Source of the DNA: Nymphalis io
Taxonomy: Eukaryota > Arthropoda > Insecta > Lepidoptera > Nymphalidae
Length of the DNA stretch: 64,000 nucleotides
Assembly (NCBI RefSeq): GCF_905147045.1
Contig: NC_065911.1
Span: forward strand, 8,680,001 to 8,744,000
Direction: 5' to 3'
Positions 38,501 to 53,500 of this stretch are shown piece after piece; position 1 is the stretch's first letter, and each line of letters begins with the position of its first letter. The notes beneath the pieces are model-generated. The model was not told the DNA's origin. It saw only the letters and a program-made list of their open reading frames with translations, and made no database searches. The position numbers and the translations under genes are program-made.

Positions 38501-41500
38501 TATGTAATTTAACTGTCCCCGCTACATTCTTACAATAGAGTGACTGAATTCCAATCAATTACTTATGATAGAGCAGTTTGTTTGACAAACATCATAACTT
38601 AGGCAATCGTAGTCCACTGCTGAACATAAACGCCAATGTGCGACAAAGTTGTGCTGTGATGCCTTCCCCAAGCATCGGGACCCGTCACTATTGAAGGAAC
38701 TCGAAGTTTGAGGTTTTTTTAATTGAATTTAGTCTTCAAAATAAATCTTCTTTCATTATTTTTATGAACATTTACATAATAAAAAAAAATCTTTTAAAAA
38801 ACTTTTATTAAATCCATATTCTCTAGTTCGTATTGTATCTACTATTCGCTACAGATATATTAAATGAAGTTAAACCATAACTTGTAAAAAAATATTATAT
38901 ATTAACAGCATTTCAAGGTACAATATGGTGCAACTTGAGTACTTTATGCTTTGAATAGCGACGTGGTGTTTCAGAATTGCTCCTCAAGAGTTGAAGATCT
39001 TCGCAATATCTTCGCCTAACAGTGGGACATTCGTAAACTATTACTGTCTATTTTAAATCCATACATAATATAAATAACTAAGATTTACAATAACGTTTAA
39101 AATAAATATCAAATTCCCATATCGTCTATTGTTTTAACCGCTACGGTCGCTGTTCCACGTTTCCACGCTTAATTAAATTCCTGAACAGTTTTTTGCGATG
39201 TGATGATGACTATGTCGTCATTAAAATACATAACATTCATTGAGCTAAAGATCTCATGTATATAAGATATCTAAGATATCATGATTTTTGCCACAAAATA
39301 TATTAATGATTTTATTCTTATTACGTTTTGCCTATGATCGATTAAATGAACAGTTTTAATAGCGAGTCGTTTAAGCGGAATGAGAGTTTTTTTAACGAAA
39401 AGAAGCTTTTTTTTATTAATTTATGCTTAGTTCTGTATAAATCATTTGTATCGAACTTTCTCATTATTTCAATACTGACCAATCATGATGGTTAAAGGTT
39501 CTACAGTATTTGGCCGTATATTACATATCTCATAAACAATAGCTTATTAATCCATTATTGTTATAAGATTTATTTTCACGTAACGCAAGTTCTTCCGTTA
39601 CATTGTCATTAATCATAACGTTCATCTTATGTTTTTTTTTTTCAGATAAATATTTGACATTTCTTTTAAGTTTTTTTTTTTTTTGTCTTTTTCGAAAAAA
39701 TCGTTTAGGTTTTTCATCTTTAATTTTATATTGAAAGCTTTTTATGAGCTTTAATTTAATTTAATATGTTATAATATGCGTGGAAAAATCTTGTGACTAA
39801 ATTTTTGCTTCAATAAGACCCTTGATTGAGCTGAAATTTAGACAAAATAAAGTGATGTACATACTTATATTATAATTATGATTACACCCGCTATCTAATG
39901 ATCAACAGTAATCAGTAACAGCCTGTGAATGTCCCACTGCTGGGCTAATCCTCGTCTCCTTTTTTTTTTGAAAATGTTTTAGCTTATTCCACCATGCTGC
40001 TCCAATGCGGTTTGGTGGAATACACATGTGACAGAATTTCACCGAAATTAGACACAAGCAGGTTTTACGATGTTTTCCGTCACTATCAAGCACGAGATGA
40101 ATTATAACACAAATTAAACACATGAAAATTCAGTACTGCTTGCCCAGGTTTGAACTCGCGATCATCGGTTAAGATTCACGCGTCCTTACCACTGGGCCAT
40201 CTCGGCTCTATGATCAACATGATTTGAAAAAAATCTTATATAGCCTATTTATTGAGAAATGCTATACTACTTAACGTCACGCTACGACCCAGGTTGCCTG
40301 GCCTGAGTATTATATAGTTGTGTTAATATATGCTTGCTTCTATATTCTATAACAATTTGAATTTCAAACTCGTATTGTTCAATATTCATGTATTAAAACA
40401 TTTATTTAATAATTATCGTAATGCCACTTCTAGCAAACATACTAAATACATATATAGATGTTCGATTCGCACGTCACTGTGACCTTCCACGTCAAATGAC
40501 GTCTTCACCAAGGATGGTTAATGTCATTGCGTGTGAAACACCCATCATCTCATCATCGTCTCATTGTTAATGTTCTGAATCATTATATGACATTTGTAAA
40601 TTGAACTTAAGATTGGTTGTGTTTTGTTTAATTTTCATTTTTAAAGAAATATATTAAGTACATACAAGTCTTGGTAACACGATTGACTTTACGTGCTTCG
40701 TTTGTGTTTATTCATCATATGTTCAGCGGTGAATAAAAGATCGGTGAAATGCTTGTGTTGAAATTCAATCCCATTTCTGTCCTCCAACCCGCACTAAATC
40801 AGAGTGGTGAAATCAAAGCTCCGATAATAGAAGACAAAAAGTTTGCCCAATAATAAGAATTATTAGACAGAAAGAGTTATTGGACCGTTACTAATTGATC
40901 ATCTTAAAGATAACATTACTTGTATGGGTATTTCCGTTCCAAGTATTAGGTAAACCGAAAATACTCGGTGCCCCTAATAGTAACTAGGTATTTAAATTCA
41001 AATATATTGAGATCTTTAATTAATTTAAAAACAAATAAAACTGTTTGTCGTATTATAAGTAGATTTAGTACTTTAGATAGATTTATAAAAAAATAATTTA
41101 TATATATATAAATGTTTATATATATATTTGATCATATTTTTGCAATATAGCAATAATACCGCAGAGTTACAAAACATTATTAATGTTAATAACATTTGCA
41201 AATAACAAGGCTGTATAAAATTAGTACAGAAATGGAAATGAAATACAAATATTCAATAAAAAACTGTCACGACAGGCTTATGTAATAACTTTAAGCGCAA
41301 AGTGAAGCCGTAAAGATTACACGCTCAAATGACGTCGCGAGCTTACTTGTGCGAACCGGTTTGCGCAGTTAAACGCATGCTTGTGAATAGTTGTAATTGT
41401 AAATATTTTTAACGTGTTTTTGATATAATTATATTAATACAGAAATATGTAATTTTTTGGCAGTTTAACTATCGAACTAATTTGAAAATATTATCGGCCC

Positions 41501-44500
41501 GTATAAATACTGGGCAAAGTCTTCATCTCCTCTCGAGGATAAACTTTAGGAGCCACAAAGCTACACTGAGAATTGGTGGTATATAAATATTTTGTTTAAC
41601 TTCATCCAAGACATGCAGGTGTCCTTGCAAAGTATTCTTTACCGCCAAACACGTAAACAAAAATTAAGCACATAAAATGACAATATTGTTTGACCGGATA
41701 TGAACCCCTGTTGGTTGAGACGCCATATACCCATTGGGTAGGAATGTAATGACGGTTATAAATATCAGTGGATCGAGGACACATTGGTTCATATTTATCC
41801 TGAAAACAGAATTAAATTAGATGAAATAAATTTGTTTGGCATCGACTATCAGATGATTTGCGCAATCCGAGTTAAAAGGTCGCGGGTTCGATTCACAATC
41901 GGATATTTTATTTATCAGTCATACATTAAGTTATGTATTAGTTATGTATGAGTACCGTCCTTGTCTCGTTAAGCTGCCGGTGCTCTGTTATCACAAAGAA
42001 CTGATAATAATCGTTGATCCTATGTAGGAAAATTATTTTATTTTAACTGATTGCTTCTATATTGTAGTAAACAGATTAAATTATTTTTAGTCTATAAATA
42101 TATATATTTGGTTTTCTTATTCTATATCTCAGTTATGACCAGCCTAAGTTATCAAATCAAGACATGCCGACAAATGTAGTTTTAACTGGCCGTGATAGCT
42201 TAGTGCTCTGAAGACGAGAATATTAACCGATGATTCAGAGTTCGATCCCGGGCACATGCCACTGAATTTTCATGTTAAGCACATTTGTGTTTTTAATTCA
42301 TCTCTTATTCTTGTAAAGGGAAACATTGTGAGGGAACTTACATAAGGCGAGCTGGTACTTGACCTAGCCGCATTGGAGTAGCGTGGTGGTGTAAGCTCCA
42401 AACGATCTCTTCAAAACTCTTTTTGAAGAGAAGGTACTGTACTGTACATTTTGTTTATAAATATTCATGAAAAACAAATCAAATTGTATTTTTAAAGTAT
42501 TTAATCGAGAGATTATAATTCCACGTGTGATACGCTCGGTATTATCATCGCGTTACTGTTATCCCCTTATTAATTATTATTACCCCCTAATTAAGTAGCT
42601 AATTACTGCACTCATACAATTGTATTAGGCAGCAACGTACTGCGTTTTATATCAATAACTGTACTTAAAATATAATTTTTTAAATCGCGCTTAATTGTTT
42701 GTTTTGTAATACAAAAACTACTCTATCGATATCGATGCAGTACTTCAAGAAATATAGAAATTATTTAAATTGATTTAATTGCATCATGAATTGTTCGTAA
42801 ACTTAATACTCTTGTGTTCATACCAATTTAATATCTTAAAAAAATAGTTATGGTTTAGTTGTAAGTTATGGCTTCTCTTGATCGATTCATTCTCGTAACG
42901 CAATTAGTTGGCAATCAGAATCACAAGATCAATAACATTACTTGCTTTACGTTCTAAACTCCGAGCGGTTACTACCATTTTTTATGTAATAATAATAATA
43001 ATAATACCCTGGGACATTTTTCAGACACGGCCATCTGATCCCAAATTAAGCTTGTACAAAGCTTGTGCTATGGAAACCAGACAACTGATATACTACATAT
43101 ACTACTTTTCTTTTTGTAAATACATACTTATATAGATAATTACACCCAGACTCAGGACAAACAGACATGTTCATGCACACAAATGTCTGTTCTGGGTGGG
43201 AAACGAACCCACAACCTTCAGCGTGAAAGGCAAGTGTTCTACCAACCACGCCAACCGGCTCGTCAAATATGAGTATGATCTCGGCATCTTCATACTTACG
43301 GTAAACATCCGGTCAAGTGGAAAAGAGCCGAAACAAATCCAAGTTTTCAGAGTTTAACGTTCAACTGCTTAGTTATTGTGGCTTTAAAACGACATTATGA
43401 ATAGTTAATTAAGGTTTATAGTATTTCACAATTGTTCATATAATCCGTTTCATCTAAGTAGATTTTCTCACGGACATTGCATGTTTCATGCGAACAGCAA
43501 ATCACGTTAAATTATTATCATTCCATTATTAAATTCTTAAACAATTGTACGTAAATAAAGGCTACGAGTTGCCGTCTTGTGGACAGATTTAACGTCATAA
43601 GTCAAACTTGACGAATGGAACGAATAAACGCTAACTTAATACATATTTTATTCGAAAAACCTACATTTTTGTAGTTAAAATATTTGTTTTTCTTTTATAT
43701 ATATTTTTTTTTATATATATTAGGTATGTAGACTGACAAATTGGCCTCCTGTTGCTCACTACTTTCTACATGAATTTGTACTGTAAGAAAAAAACACATA
43801 ATTAACTACATACCTTCATAATCATTGTTATGTAAATATAATTAATAATTTAAAATACCTAATTGATTTTTAATCATTTATATTTAAGATTTAGGATTAT
43901 GTTGTAAATTGTGTAAATACTGTAATAAATGCTATGATAACGATTGATTATACATAACAATCTATGTATATATATTTAATTAGCGCGTATTCGTGACGTC
44001 TTACCGTCTTATTCTTAGAAACATTGTTTTATTCGAGATAGTTTAACATAATAATTTATTGTATTCCCCCACACGAGCATAGGCTACATAGTTATATGGC
44101 TAATAAAAATAAAACATAGAGAATTATTCTTGTTTGACGATCAGAAAATATAATAGTGATTGCAATTACGGGCATGAGAGCTAGAGGAAGTCCAAAAGGC
44201 CGTGCGATTAGAGGGTTGGGTCTTGTATGTATTTATTATATATGGCATTGTAAAACGATTAAAGCGTCTTGTATCAACTCGATGTGACTCTATTCCGGTT
44301 GTGGAGTAACTCCCTCAATTCAGTTCAATACAGTTAAAAGTTAGATAACTTTTCTAACCCTCAAAAAATCTCTTTTTTGTCTTCGATATAAGTGGAAATT
44401 ATCTCACTGTTCTGACTTACTGAAATTACTTCACTCTTGTATGAAAATTTGCTTCCTCTGTTTTTTTTTTTATTTAAAAACAAATAAAATCTTTAAATAA

Positions 44501-47500
44501 ATCTGAACTAGAAACATATTTGTGTAATACAACTGGTTTGAAAAATTTTAAATGGCTTTTTTGTGTAACTTTTATTGGTTTATCATTTAAACCAGTTTTG
44601 ATGAGTGTGGTATGCAGAATTGATGCATCTTAAATGTTAGAAATTTGCTCGGCATTTTTCATGCACTGAAATTTGTCACGCCAATATTATATTATTATAT
44701 GTGATCCTCAAAATAGTGATATCATATAATTTAAGTGATGCAGATATCGGTTTCTTGTCCTCCTTCACCGAAAATAAGTATGATCGTCATGCTAGATCGT
44801 AGTCTAGAGTTGTCTACATAAAATCTATTCCTATCCATATTTGCTTGTGCTCACGAAAATACATTTACGTAATCGAAGATCACACACCTATCACCTAGCC
44901 TGTAATCGTCCTTGTCAACTATATACGTTAACATGTTCATCACGATCTGCTGATGAAAATTACAAATATTCTATTACCTTGTGCAGCGACTCTTTAGGCA
45001 ATTGACAGTTATCGTTTAACACTATCATCGCTTCGTGGATAACTAAGATCTCTGCACGTCTGTCCGGAATATTGGAAGTAATCCCAAAAATTTGGGTATT
45101 GATTTCACTTGATAATATAGCTGTTTTTAAGTTGAGATTGTTTACTGGCTGATGTTCTCATAGGCTTAAAATATAGAGCGATCTGTTCCAAGGAGCTCTG
45201 AAGTGAACGGTATAATAACCTCAAGTTGCCGTACGCACTAGGGAAGAATTCAGGGGTGGCAAGATCACATGATAATTCCGCTGAGCCACGAGCGAAGCAC
45301 GGCACAGAGCAGCGGATACGTTTCTTAAAACGATCTTGCGACTCCTCTAATCTGTGTCAAAGATGGTCCTTGATTAAGCTTTAATGGGAAAAAACCCACA
45401 CAACCTAGTTCCCCAGAGCCCGGGTTTTGTTTAAAGATTATCCATGATATATCCATTACAAGATTAGCGATAACAAATAAACAAACATAAATTTTTAGTG
45501 GCTTAACATATGGTAATGCTATATTTATTTTATACATTGCGCAATTTGTAGTATTTATTTACACATTTCTGGAGTACGATTATTTGATGAAATCATTTAA
45601 AATTGTATTTATATATTGCTAGAACTTAGTATGGTATAAGTAAGGTGTATAAATAAAAAAAATACGCAAACTTACGCAAGTTTATGTCGTATTTTGAGAC
45701 ATCACCAAATATAAAGTTATATACATAAAAATATGATATTTTTGTAAAAATAATCAAGCAAGCAACAGTAAACTTAACGACACTTTCTTGTGTGGAGTAC
45801 CTATGTAGAAGAGGGGAACATGTAAGTCATGAATGTAATATTTCACTCATATGACTTACAGTACAGTACAACAATAACAGCCTGTAAATGTCCCACTGCT
45901 GGGCTAAGGCCTCCTCTCCCTTTTTTGAGGAGAAGGTTCACCTTCTCATATGACTTAGACAATTACAATTATTCTAGTCGGTAATAAAATACTTGAACAA
46001 AAGTTTCGTTAATGAATCGATCTTACTTAATAGGATCCTCAACACACATCTCCAATTTATCACCTCTTAACGATCCCTCGACTGGGCTAAGGCCTCCTTT
46101 GTTCCTTCACACACAGACAGAAATTAAGCTCATGAAAATTAAGTGATGTATGCCTGTGTTTGAAATCGGTATTAGCTTACTGGTGATTAAATAAATTGTA
46201 CGTCCACCACACTCATACCATACGTAAAAACTACGAATTATAATTTTAAACTCAAGCAATTCTCCACGTTCACGCCTAATGAGTCTCTCTGTAACATACA
46301 AATTGTCCACTTGACCTAACGTTTCGTCGCTGCATATATAATATCACACTTTTTTTTTGCTTAAAAAGCATTCTTCAATTTCATTGGTCTTTTGCAAAAC
46401 AATGGATTTTCAAATCTTCATGCTCTGTTACTAATATTGATGACGAACCAATTGTATATACAAAAATGGAATTTACTTATATCCACATTGTTTTCACGAA
46501 TACAGAAGTTTCCAGAAAATCTGCAAAATAATACAATTTTAAGATTATCTCTTAGAAATGAAAAGTGATTTTAATCTATATATAGTTTGTTATGGGTATT
46601 ATTTAAATTTTGATTATCATTTAATATAACTTAGATCTGGACAACTTTATTACAAAAAAAAAAGATTTTTGACTTTCTATATATTAATTATCAAACTATC
46701 TTCAATTAACAAACTCTCCCGTTATTTCATCACAGTTTTTTTTAATATTTCGTTAGCGTATCACACAACGCCGAAATCGCGAGCACGTGTGCTGAATTCT
46801 GATGAAGTCGCGAAATTGTCACCCTCAAGGATGAAGTTAGTCATGGCATAAATCCAAGAATAAGAAATTTGTTTATCGAAAATATTTAATTCCGGTTAGG
46901 AATTGAAACAGAACTGTAAATTGAGGATGATTATGGAGATAAAGTTATTGGAATTGAACCTGGGTCTGTGGTTGTTCTGGTGATAGACGATAACGCTATT
47001 TTATTTATTTTATTGTAAGTAAGTTTATACATTCTCATTAAATACAAACATGATGCGATGAATCCTCGATTGCGGTGTAGTAAACCGCGAGTAGCTGCTT
47101 GTATCAAAGTGAAAAAGTGCGTTTGCATAACTGTAGCCATTGAAAATATAATCGGCAAAATCTCGTGCAGAATTGGCCTTGTCTAAATCAAAGGGCGATT
47201 AATGTCACAGAGTTATCACCTCAAGATTTTGCAATTTTATGTAAAAAAGAAACGAATTTTGCGTTTTTTTTTAGCTATATAAGGTCAGAGATTACAAAAA
47301 CTTTGTCGCTTATAGTGAATTTAGGGTAATAATTATCACTGTTTATTGTCATATTTTTCATCGAATATCAAGTTTGAAGGTCAGATAAAAACTATTGTAA
47401 TCAGGGATTAATGTCGTTCCTATTTCAGTTATCCGTTTCTATGTTTCATGTCAAAATTCCATCTATTATCTTTAAGAATCCATCAAATAAGAAAAGCCTA

Positions 47501-50500
47501 TACAATCCCTTAATGCGATTTGGTTTTCGTATTTTGTGAAGAATTTATCAAATGTTATACTGTTATATCTATAATGATAAGTTATGTAAATACTATAGTT
47601 ATGTGATAGCTTATATTTGAAATATTTGCTGCCGGATTTTATAAGACGCAAAATTTTTAATATACATATAAGCCGTTGATGCTAGTATTTTTTTTATTGT
47701 ATAAGAAGGAAGACGAGCATGTGGGCCACCAGATGGTAAGTGGTCACCAACGCCTATAGACATTGGCATTGTAAGAAATGTTAACCACCACCAACCTTGG
47801 GAACTAAGATGTATGTCCCTTGTGCCTGTAATTACACTGGCTCACTCACCCTTCAAACCGGAACACAATAATAACAAGTACTGCTGTTTTACGGTAAAAT
47901 ATCTGATGAGTAGGTGGTACCTACCCAGACGAGCTTGCAGAAACCTACCACCAATGAATTTGAATTCATAATCATAAATGTGTATCACTGGTACTGCCTG
48001 ATGTATAAACGATTCTTTGAATATAGAAACATGTTGATAATTCTAGCTGAATTTATAAGATTATTAGTGGCTTCCATCGATATTTGTGTCATTTATTTAT
48101 CATCACTACTTATGCAAATGTTTTGTTTTAAGCTAGTGGCGCCTAGCACGTTAATATATTCCTTTCATATAATAAATACCTGTTTATATTCATAAGATAT
48201 TTCTTTATGTATCAGACATAATGTCGTATTGTTAGTATATAAGCGTACCTGTTTTCTCGTATATTGTTTCATACGGTCGACATTCGTGCGTCAGACGAAC
48301 CTTGACCGTTAATTAAGTCAATATGATTGCGCGTGCGCACCTGACACGCCATTTTTGCCCTTATTTCACTGCTTTAATAGAAGGCACAGAAATTATATTT
48401 GCTTCCTTTTATTTCAAGATAACTAATTGAATATAATGTATTTCTTTAATTCAATTCATTTTATCGTATTAACTGGCTCGTTGGTCTAGTAGTTTATAAC
48501 GCTGCAGTATACAGTATAAATCCTAAATTCAAATCTCGGGTCGGTCAAATGAAACGTTTTTTATGTCTTTTTTTGTTAAGATAATCTCTCCGGTCGTGTC
48601 ATATTTTGGTCAACTGGACTATGAGAGGGCGGCATGTTATATATTGGCGCACACACTTGTGCATTACAATGACTTCTGCTCAACCCGTTTGAATCACGGC
48701 TGGCTCCGAAAAAAACTTCCGATTGCGACGACGTCAACATTACCATAAAATTTACTTCATTAAGTAGGTAATAAAAAATATTATTCATGATTTTCAAAAG
48801 CGTCGCACTTAAGTTTTAATGTAACAAAAATAATCTTAAATAAAATCAAGTCACTTTCTTTCTAAAAGGTCAGATATAAATTATCAAAAGAAATAAAAGA
48901 AGATGAAAATTACTTTTAAAATTAAAAAGAAAACCTCACACCTTTAAAAATAAAGTATCCGTGATCTATTTATATAAGCATGTAGGTATAAAAATATCAA
49001 TTGTCTTATTTTATCTGTTGTAGCATGTTCTATCTCTTTTAGATTTTCTCACGATATTTTCTTTCCCAGCCGATCAAGAGATGAATCAATTACTAATTAA
49101 GCAAATCAATGATCTTTCACTGAGCCATCTCTGATTTTGTATATGTACAAATCTGTAAAATCAAATAATGATTATAATCAAAAGACGTAACGGTGCCGGA
49201 CGCGCGATAGCGTAATATTAATTATTAATATGTTCAGAAAGTTAAGTTTTATTAATCAACGCAATAATCTCGTCTACCATATTTTAATTTAAAATATTTA
49301 TATATAGACTACGTACCTAAAAAATGTAAAGTATCGCAGTGTAATTACAGGCACAAAGGACATAACATCTTAGTTCCCAAGGTTGGTGGCGCATTGGTGA
49401 TGTAAGCGATGGTTAACATTTCTTACAACGCCATTGTTTATGGGCGTTAGTGACCACTTACCATCAGGTGGCCCATATGCTCGTCCGCCTTCCTATTCTA
49501 TAAAAAAAAAAACTTCGGGTATAAGTTTCATGTATATTGGTTTAGTACTTACAGAATCACTTAGTAGTAACAGAATCAGACAATCTTAGGCTTATTAAAG
49601 TTCTACGGTTTGTGACAGTATAACAACTTTTTATTTCAGTCGAGTCGTTTTTGTTAGATTTGTTCAACTATTTATAACTATAAATATATTTATTTATATA
49701 TATAAAAGCGAAATACAACTCATCACGAAATCTCCTAAACTATCCGCCCCATTGTCTTGGAATTTGTCGCAGTTACTCCTTCCCCGACGTAGACTCACTA
49801 AGAACGGATTTTTCTTAGCTTAGCTAGTATATGTGACATGTGTGATGTTATCAAATGTTTCAAATATCACGTGGTCAATAGACAGGTCGGTGCGTTAATA
49901 CGTGTCGGGGTCGACCCCGAGCTGAATATTTATTGATACTTTAAAAACACAGCAGGTTGTCACAGTACACGTTGAATGCTGATCACTTTTGCAACATAGT
50001 TTTTTCGGGAATTTATTTTGATAAATAAAATGTAAAAAAAACAACAGGACGAAGAAATTTTGTTGGATGCCAATTTTTAGGTATTTCATGGATTTTCTGT
50101 CACGATTGCCAATCTTTAGACTAGTCGCGCACTAGACAGATTTGCAAGTGTATTTAGCATATCTGAGTATACACTATCATTGTCTGTTAGTACGAAAGGG
50201 AGATCAGATGAAATATCACATATAGGTTTAGGTTTAAAGAATTTCTCAAAAAGACAGATTCACTTATATGAGAACAGCATGATAAATGTAACAATAAAAA
50301 TATTCGCCTTATAAGTAGGTACTTAGTGAACGGAATAGAATTTAATTAAATTGTATATATTTTAATCGCTATAAAAGTGGGTATTCTCTAAAATATATTT
50401 TGAGAGTTGAGACTTAAACCCGTTAACTGAGTTTACATTTTATTATATAAGATGGTAATTTGTTATAAAGTTGTGCTCCATCGAAAGTAATATTTTTTTT

Positions 50501-53500
50501 TGCAAATTTGGCTTGGTCTACGGGTTATTATACATTTACTGCTTTGTTTTATGAACGTCAAATCTGAATGTATCGATATATTAATATTTTTTCTAATAAC
50601 ATATAACAGCTTTACGTACTTTGTGAGGTAGCATAACACTATATATTATATATTCGTGATATGTATATATATATATATAATTGGTGAAAACAATTGTTAG
50701 TTACTGATACGTTAGAAGTCAACACAAAAAAAAAAGTTTGGTATTATTTGTTCGATCAATGTTAATTTCCATATATAAATGAATGTATTTCTCTTGTTAC
50801 AGTCCGCCCACATTCAAGACCCTGACGCCAACGTCGCGTACGCAGCTCAAGCAACAGTTGATGCGAGAACATGCGCAGGAGCAACTGCGCAGAGAATCTT
50901 TACAAGTGAGTTGTTGTCTTAATATAGTAGTGTAATTATAATTTTATATACTTAAGCCAAATATTAGAAGTGTAAGTATATTAAGTAATGATTACATCAT
51001 TGAAAATTTGAGGAAAATATGAAGTTCCGTTATGGTTGAACTTATGGTTTTTCTATACATATATTCAAGTATTTTCTTTTTTGTTGGTAGCACTATGCTC
51101 CTCAATGGTTTCCAAACAAAAAAAAGGAAACCGATTAAGAAAATAAATGTTCTAAACTAAGATCTTTGCCTGTTCATATATAGCCTAGCTTTACCCGCGG
51201 CGTCGCTTGCGTCATAATTCAGAATTGCTAAATACCAATTTAAAATTAGTGGTAGAGCTTTGTTCAAGCTCGTCTAGGTAGATACCACCCACTCATTAGA
51301 TATTCTACCGCAAAACAACATTACTTGGTATTGTTGTCTTTCTGTTTGAAGGGTGAGTGAGCCAGACAGGCACAAGGGACAAAACATCTTAGTTCCCAAG
51401 GTTGGTGGTGGTTAACATTTCTTACAATGCCAATGTCTATAGGCGTTGGTGACCACTTACCATCTGGTGGCCCAAATGCTCGACCGTCTTCCTATTCTAT
51501 AAAAAAAAATAACGTATCAAAGAAACGCTTTAGTTTCGCTTTTTTAACTGTACTATAAAAGTGTATTAATATTCTTTAATATTATAATAAAGATAACTTT
51601 TATGTCGTATTAAAACGTTTTATTGCAATTGATTGCCATTTTGAGAAACATTTATTTTTATTATCCACTAAAAACTGTAAGTACTCTCAAAATTAATTGA
51701 AATTTAAAAAAAAAACTGAACATCTATTTATAAAAAAATGTAGTATGACTAGTAAATGGTTCACTGCTGGTCAAATTTTTGCTCTCCTCTGGAAAAAGCT
51801 TGGAACATTCAACATGCCGCAAACATATGCTTATTTGTAATTCTCTTTTCATCTTTTCAGGCACAGCAAGCAGGTCAATCCAAAGAGAATGAAGATAAGA
51901 AGAAGTCAAGTCCGACGGACGTCCCTCGGATCACGCCACACGTGGAGTTACCACCACAAGTGCTGCAGGTACAGCCTCTCTCTTCACTTCAATATTGATA
52001 AAAAAAAATAAGATATGTATTTTAGTTTTTGAATCGAGGAATAAGCAATAGATGTTGAGCTATTAAATAAATGTTTCCAGGTGCGAACAGTTCTGGAGAA
52101 TCCCACCAGGTATCACGTGATCCAGAAACAGAAGAGCCAGGTGCGTCAGTACCTCAGCGAGTCGTTCACACCACAGCCGCAGGTGATTTATTATAAACAT
52201 CTAATATATTTTAAAGATATTACCAATGTGGGTTTTAAGAAATTATTATTTTATTGTTGAACAAATCGTTAGGAATCTGGCTCAAAATTAATACGATAGG
52301 ATATAATGGGATGGAATAGAAGCTGTGATTCTATGATATGATTTCCTCTACCCAAAAGTTATCTGGAAGTTGTTGTTGTTTTAGCATTTAAGCCATTTGG
52401 TGTACAACAAATTTTGTTTGTTAAAATATAAAGCTTGAAAAGTGTAAAATTGGAGATTTATTATTCTTAAAGAATTGATGGATTCTTTGAATTTATTAAG
52501 CTAATGTATGTTTATATGATGAACTTAGAACATATACACACAAACTCATAACTTTTAATACATGAACTACGAAAATCGCACACTAATTAATTACTTAGTA
52601 CGTTAGAAGTGGTAGTCGATTTAAATAATTCGAAAGGCCGAAAGATGTGTAAAGTCGAAACAATTAATGCTAGTTACAAGCATACCGATGCCTGTATTAT
52701 AAAGGCTTAAACTGTTATATAGTTTTAACAGACCTTAATATTCTATACCAAAGCGTCCTATACAATACGATGTATTTCAAACTTTAACTGGTGGTAACTG
52801 GTGGTAGGGCTTTGTGCAAGCCCGTCTGGGTAGGTACCACCCACTCATCAGATATTCTACCGCAAAAAAGCAGTGCTTGTTATTGTAGTGTTCCGGTTTG
52901 AACGTTGAGTGAGCCAGTGTAATTACAGGCACAAGGAACATAATATCTTGGTTCCCAGGGTTGGTGGCACGTTGACGATGTAAGCAATAGTTAACGTTTC
53001 TCACAATGCCAATGTCTATGGGTGTTGGTGACCACTTACCATCAGGTGGCCCATATGCTCGTCCGCCTTCTTATACTATAAAAAAACAGAGACTAACCTT
53101 CCTGAAATATTTCTTCAAGTAGCAGGTTTAACTTAGCAAACCCAATGCGATCATCTGATTGGATAAGTGGATAGTAACTACCAGTTTATTGGATAATCTA
53201 TTGCCAAGCAACGTGAGTTAGCTGCGTTTTAGAAGGTGCAGGGGAAAACATAACTTCACTTACGTTGATTTATAGACAATTTGTTCGACTTTTGCTTAAT
53301 TATCTTTTAGATAATAATTACTTCCTTCTAGCTGATTTTGGCCACTGTTGCAATGTATATAGATATTATAATGATTTGTTTATTGTTTGCGTAAAAACAG
53401 ATGCACTCATTCTCTAATCCTATGGGACGGCATACGATACGATCTAAGAAAGTTAAAGCTTAGAATAGAGGAACACGAATCTTACGCTGTTACTTTCAAA

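Larger units (their letters stand above)
32570..50802 (+). other. Mitf intron 1 (about 18.2 kb)
   Basis: It runs from donor gtaagt to acceptor ttgttacag. It holds SINE-B, SINE-C, SINE-A and Repeat-D copies listed separately. Between them is unannotated AT-rich sequence. A few CpG-richer blocks stand out at 33545-33910, 35155-35290, 40440-40560 and 48250-48370; they could be regulatory. I see no coding exon and no RNA gene in it. Confidence 0.85.

Noticed and set aside
38600..38710. 'gtagtccactgctgaacata' resembling another lepidopteran repeat
   Set aside because: Only about 50 bp are recognisable; the boundaries and family are uncertain.
41840..41912. Possible tRNA ('cgcgggttcgattcac')
   Set aside because: Only a B-box-like match is present; no cloverleaf can be formed. 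Probably a decayed SINE head.
45105..45537. Possible decayed LINE frames (minus strand, 'EFFPSAY')
   Set aside because: A short resemblance to reverse transcriptase tails only; too weak to annotate.
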